Assembly (NCBI GenBank): GCA_905147135.1
Contig: LR990056.1
Span: 8,132,001-8,196,000, forward strand
Length of the DNA: 64,000 nucleotides
Direction of reading: 5' to 3'
Source of the DNA: Blastobasis lacticolella
Taxonomy: Eukaryota; Arthropoda; Insecta; Lepidoptera; Blastobasidae
A program made the translations under genes and the position numbers. Positions 62,600-64,000 of this stretch are shown piece after piece. How positions within the stretch are numbered: position 1 is the stretch's first letter; every line of letters begins with the position of its first letter. The notes beneath the pieces were generated by a model. The model was not told where the DNA came from and ran no database searches. It saw only the letters and a list, made by a program, of their open reading frames with translations.

Positions 62600-64000
62600 T
62601 ACTCATCATCATCATCATCATATCAGCCAGAAGACGCCCACTGCTGGGCATAGGCCTCCCCCAGAGATCTCCACAAAGACCGGTCCTGTGCTTTCCGCAT
62701 CCAGCTGGTACCTGCGATCCTTACCAGGTCGTCGGTCCACCTTGTAGGAGGCCTACCCACGCTGCGTCTACCGGTACGTGGTCGCCACTCGAGAACTTTA
62801 CTGCCCCATCGGCCATCTGTTCTTCGAGACTGCCACTTCAGTCTGGCAATCCTTAGAGCTATGTCGGTGACCTTGGTTCGCTTGCGGATCTCCTCATTTC
62901 TGACTCGATCGCGCAAAGAAACTCCGAGCATAGCTCTTTCCATTGCCCTTTGGGCAACAGTGAGCTTTCTTATAAGGCCCATAGTGAGTGGCCACGTTTC
63001 AGATCCGTAAGTCATCACTGGCAACACACATTGGTCAAAGACCTTCGTCTTGAGACACTGCGGTAATTGGGACGAAAATATGTGGCGTAGCTTCCCGAAC
63101 GCTGCCCAACCGAGTTGGATTCGTCGATTGACCTCTTTCTCGAAATTGGACCTACCTAGCCGGACTATTTGTCCTAGGTATGTATAGTCGTCAACAACTT
63201 CAAGTGGAGTGCCTCCAACTGTCACTGGAGTAGGCACAACATGGACATTCGACATAATTTTCGTCTTGTCCATGTTCATTTTAAGACCTACTTGTTGAGA
63301 GGCACTACAGAGGTCATCGAGCATTTTGCCCAAGTCTTCCAGGGTTTCAGCCATGACTACGATATCGTCAGCAAATCTGAGGTGCGTGAGGTACTCGCCG
63401 TTAATATTGATGCCAAGTCCGTCCCAGTCCAGAAGCCTAAAGATATCCTCCAGTGCAGCGGTGAACAACTTCGGTGATATGACATCACCTTGTCTAACAC
63501 CTCGCTGCAGCTGAATAGGTTCTGTGGTCTTGTCCTGGAGACGAACTGACATAGTGGCGTTTTCGTACAAACACTTCAGTGCTTCGATATATCGATAGTC
63601 AATTTGGCACCGCTGTAAAGACTGGAGCACCGCCCAAGTTTCGATCGAATCGAAGGCTTTCTCATAGTCCACAAACGCCAAGCATAATGGCCGGTTATAC
63701 TCTTCGGTCTTCTGTACAACCTGCCGCAGCGTATGTATGTGGTCTATGGTACTAAAACCTTTTCGGAATCCGGCTTGTTCGGGAGGCTGGAAGTCATCTA
63801 ACCTGCGTGCGAGACGATTCGTAATGACTCTCGAAAACAGCTTATAGACATGGGTCAGCAGCGATATTGGTCTGAAGTTCTTCAAGAGAGCCTTATCACC
63901 TTTCTTGAAGAACAATATGACTATGCTTCTGTGCCATGCTTCCGGCGTTTTGCCCTCGAGGATGACGGAATTGAACAGCTTCTGAAGGGTCTTAAGCACA
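62600..64000 (-). mobile_element. RTE-clade LINE, 3' part (runs off the right edge)
   Basis: Open RT coding region followed by a very short 3' UTR. The minus strand ends GGCTGATATG(ATG)n at 62619-62602, the tail type of RTE elements. The 5' part, including the endonuclease, lies beyond the window. Confidence 0.85.
62623..63999 (-). CDS. RTE LINE reverse transcriptase, C-terminal 458 codons (partial)
   Basis: Open from the window edge to the stop at 62623, so the first residue is not the real start. RT motifs in order: FFKKGDKALLKNFRPISLL (~30-48), EQAGFRKGFST (~74-84), motif A AFVDYEKAFDS (Asp 111), motif B GVRQGDVISPKLF (~167-179), motif C FADD (209-212) and NMDKTKIM. YTYLGQIV follows, and the C-terminal GSETWPLT, RWTDDLVRIAG and AYAQQWASSG. 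Length and motif spacing are normal and no inactivating change is seen in this part. Confidence 0.9.
   Translation of the reverse strand: MLKTLQKLFNSVILEGKTPEAWHRSIVILFFKKGDKALLKNFRPISLLTHVYKLFSRVITNRLARRLDDFQPPEQAGFRKGFSTIDHIHTLRQVVQKTEEYNRPLCLAFVDYEKAFDSIETWAVLQSLQRCQIDYRYIEALKCLYENATMSVRLQDKTTEPIQLQRGVRQGDVISPKLFTAALEDIFRLLDWDGLGININGEYLTHLRFADDIVVMAETLEDLGKMLDDLCSASQQVGLKMNMDKTKIMSNVHVVPTPVTVGGTPLEVVDDYTYLGQIVRLGRSNFEKEVNRRIQLGWAAFGKLRHIFSSQLPQCLKTKVFDQCVLPVMTYGSETWPLTMGLIRKLTVAQRAMERAMLGVSLRDRVRNEEIRKRTKVTDIALRIARLKWQSRRTDGRWGSKVLEWRPRTGRRSVGRPPTRWTDDLVRIAGTSWMRKAQDRSLWRSLGEAYAQQWASSG

Overview
This is an AT-rich insect genomic window, most likely from a moth or butterfly (Lepidoptera). 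The evidence is small spliced genes, families of Jockey-, CR1- and RTE-type LINEs and tRNA-derived SINEs that resemble those of lepidopteran genomes, and T-rich or (TATC)n/(GATGAT)n 3' tails. The species call is inference; the gene and transposon calls are read from the translated sequence and splice signals.

Two host genes can be assembled exon by exon. On the + strand, six exons (3118-3280, 17266-17419, 19307-19424, 20770-20904, 21613-21826, 23697-23851) join in phase to a 312-residue CRAL-TRIO (alpha-tocopherol-transfer-protein/clavesin-like) lipid-binding protein. On the - strand, two coding exons (30621-29895, 29458-28650) make a complete 511-residue two-pore-domain potassium channel with filters TIGYG and TIGFG. 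The genes are convergent, about 4.4 kb apart. The channel's UGA stop (followed by C) is followed in frame by 89 more open codons ending in TAA, including an acidic FPPPPP motif of the EVH1-ligand kind. This stop-codon-readthrough candidate is the most interesting biology in the window.

Intron 1 of the CRAL-TRIO gene (about 14 kb) is a three-level nest of antisense Jockey-type LINEs. Element G (16375-16152 and 6430-5853) is split by element F (16151-6431), which is split by element E (12330-7357). The split reading frames line up across each junction. E has an intact 973-codon endonuclease/reverse-transcriptase ORF2 and a frameshifted ORF1; F has an intact ORF1 and an ORF2 broken only by E.

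Other mobile DNA: a decayed LINE with a restriction-like endonuclease domain (300-2010); a long-TIR fold-back element just upstream of the CRAL-TRIO promoter (2229-2946); a decayed CR1-like LINE with zinc-finger/SGNH-type ORF1 (45064-49060); an RTE-clade LINE running off the right edge (62600-64000); many copies of two tRNA-derived SINE families; several short palindromic elements; and recurring 3'-end fragments. From about 31 kb to the end I see no convincing host exon.
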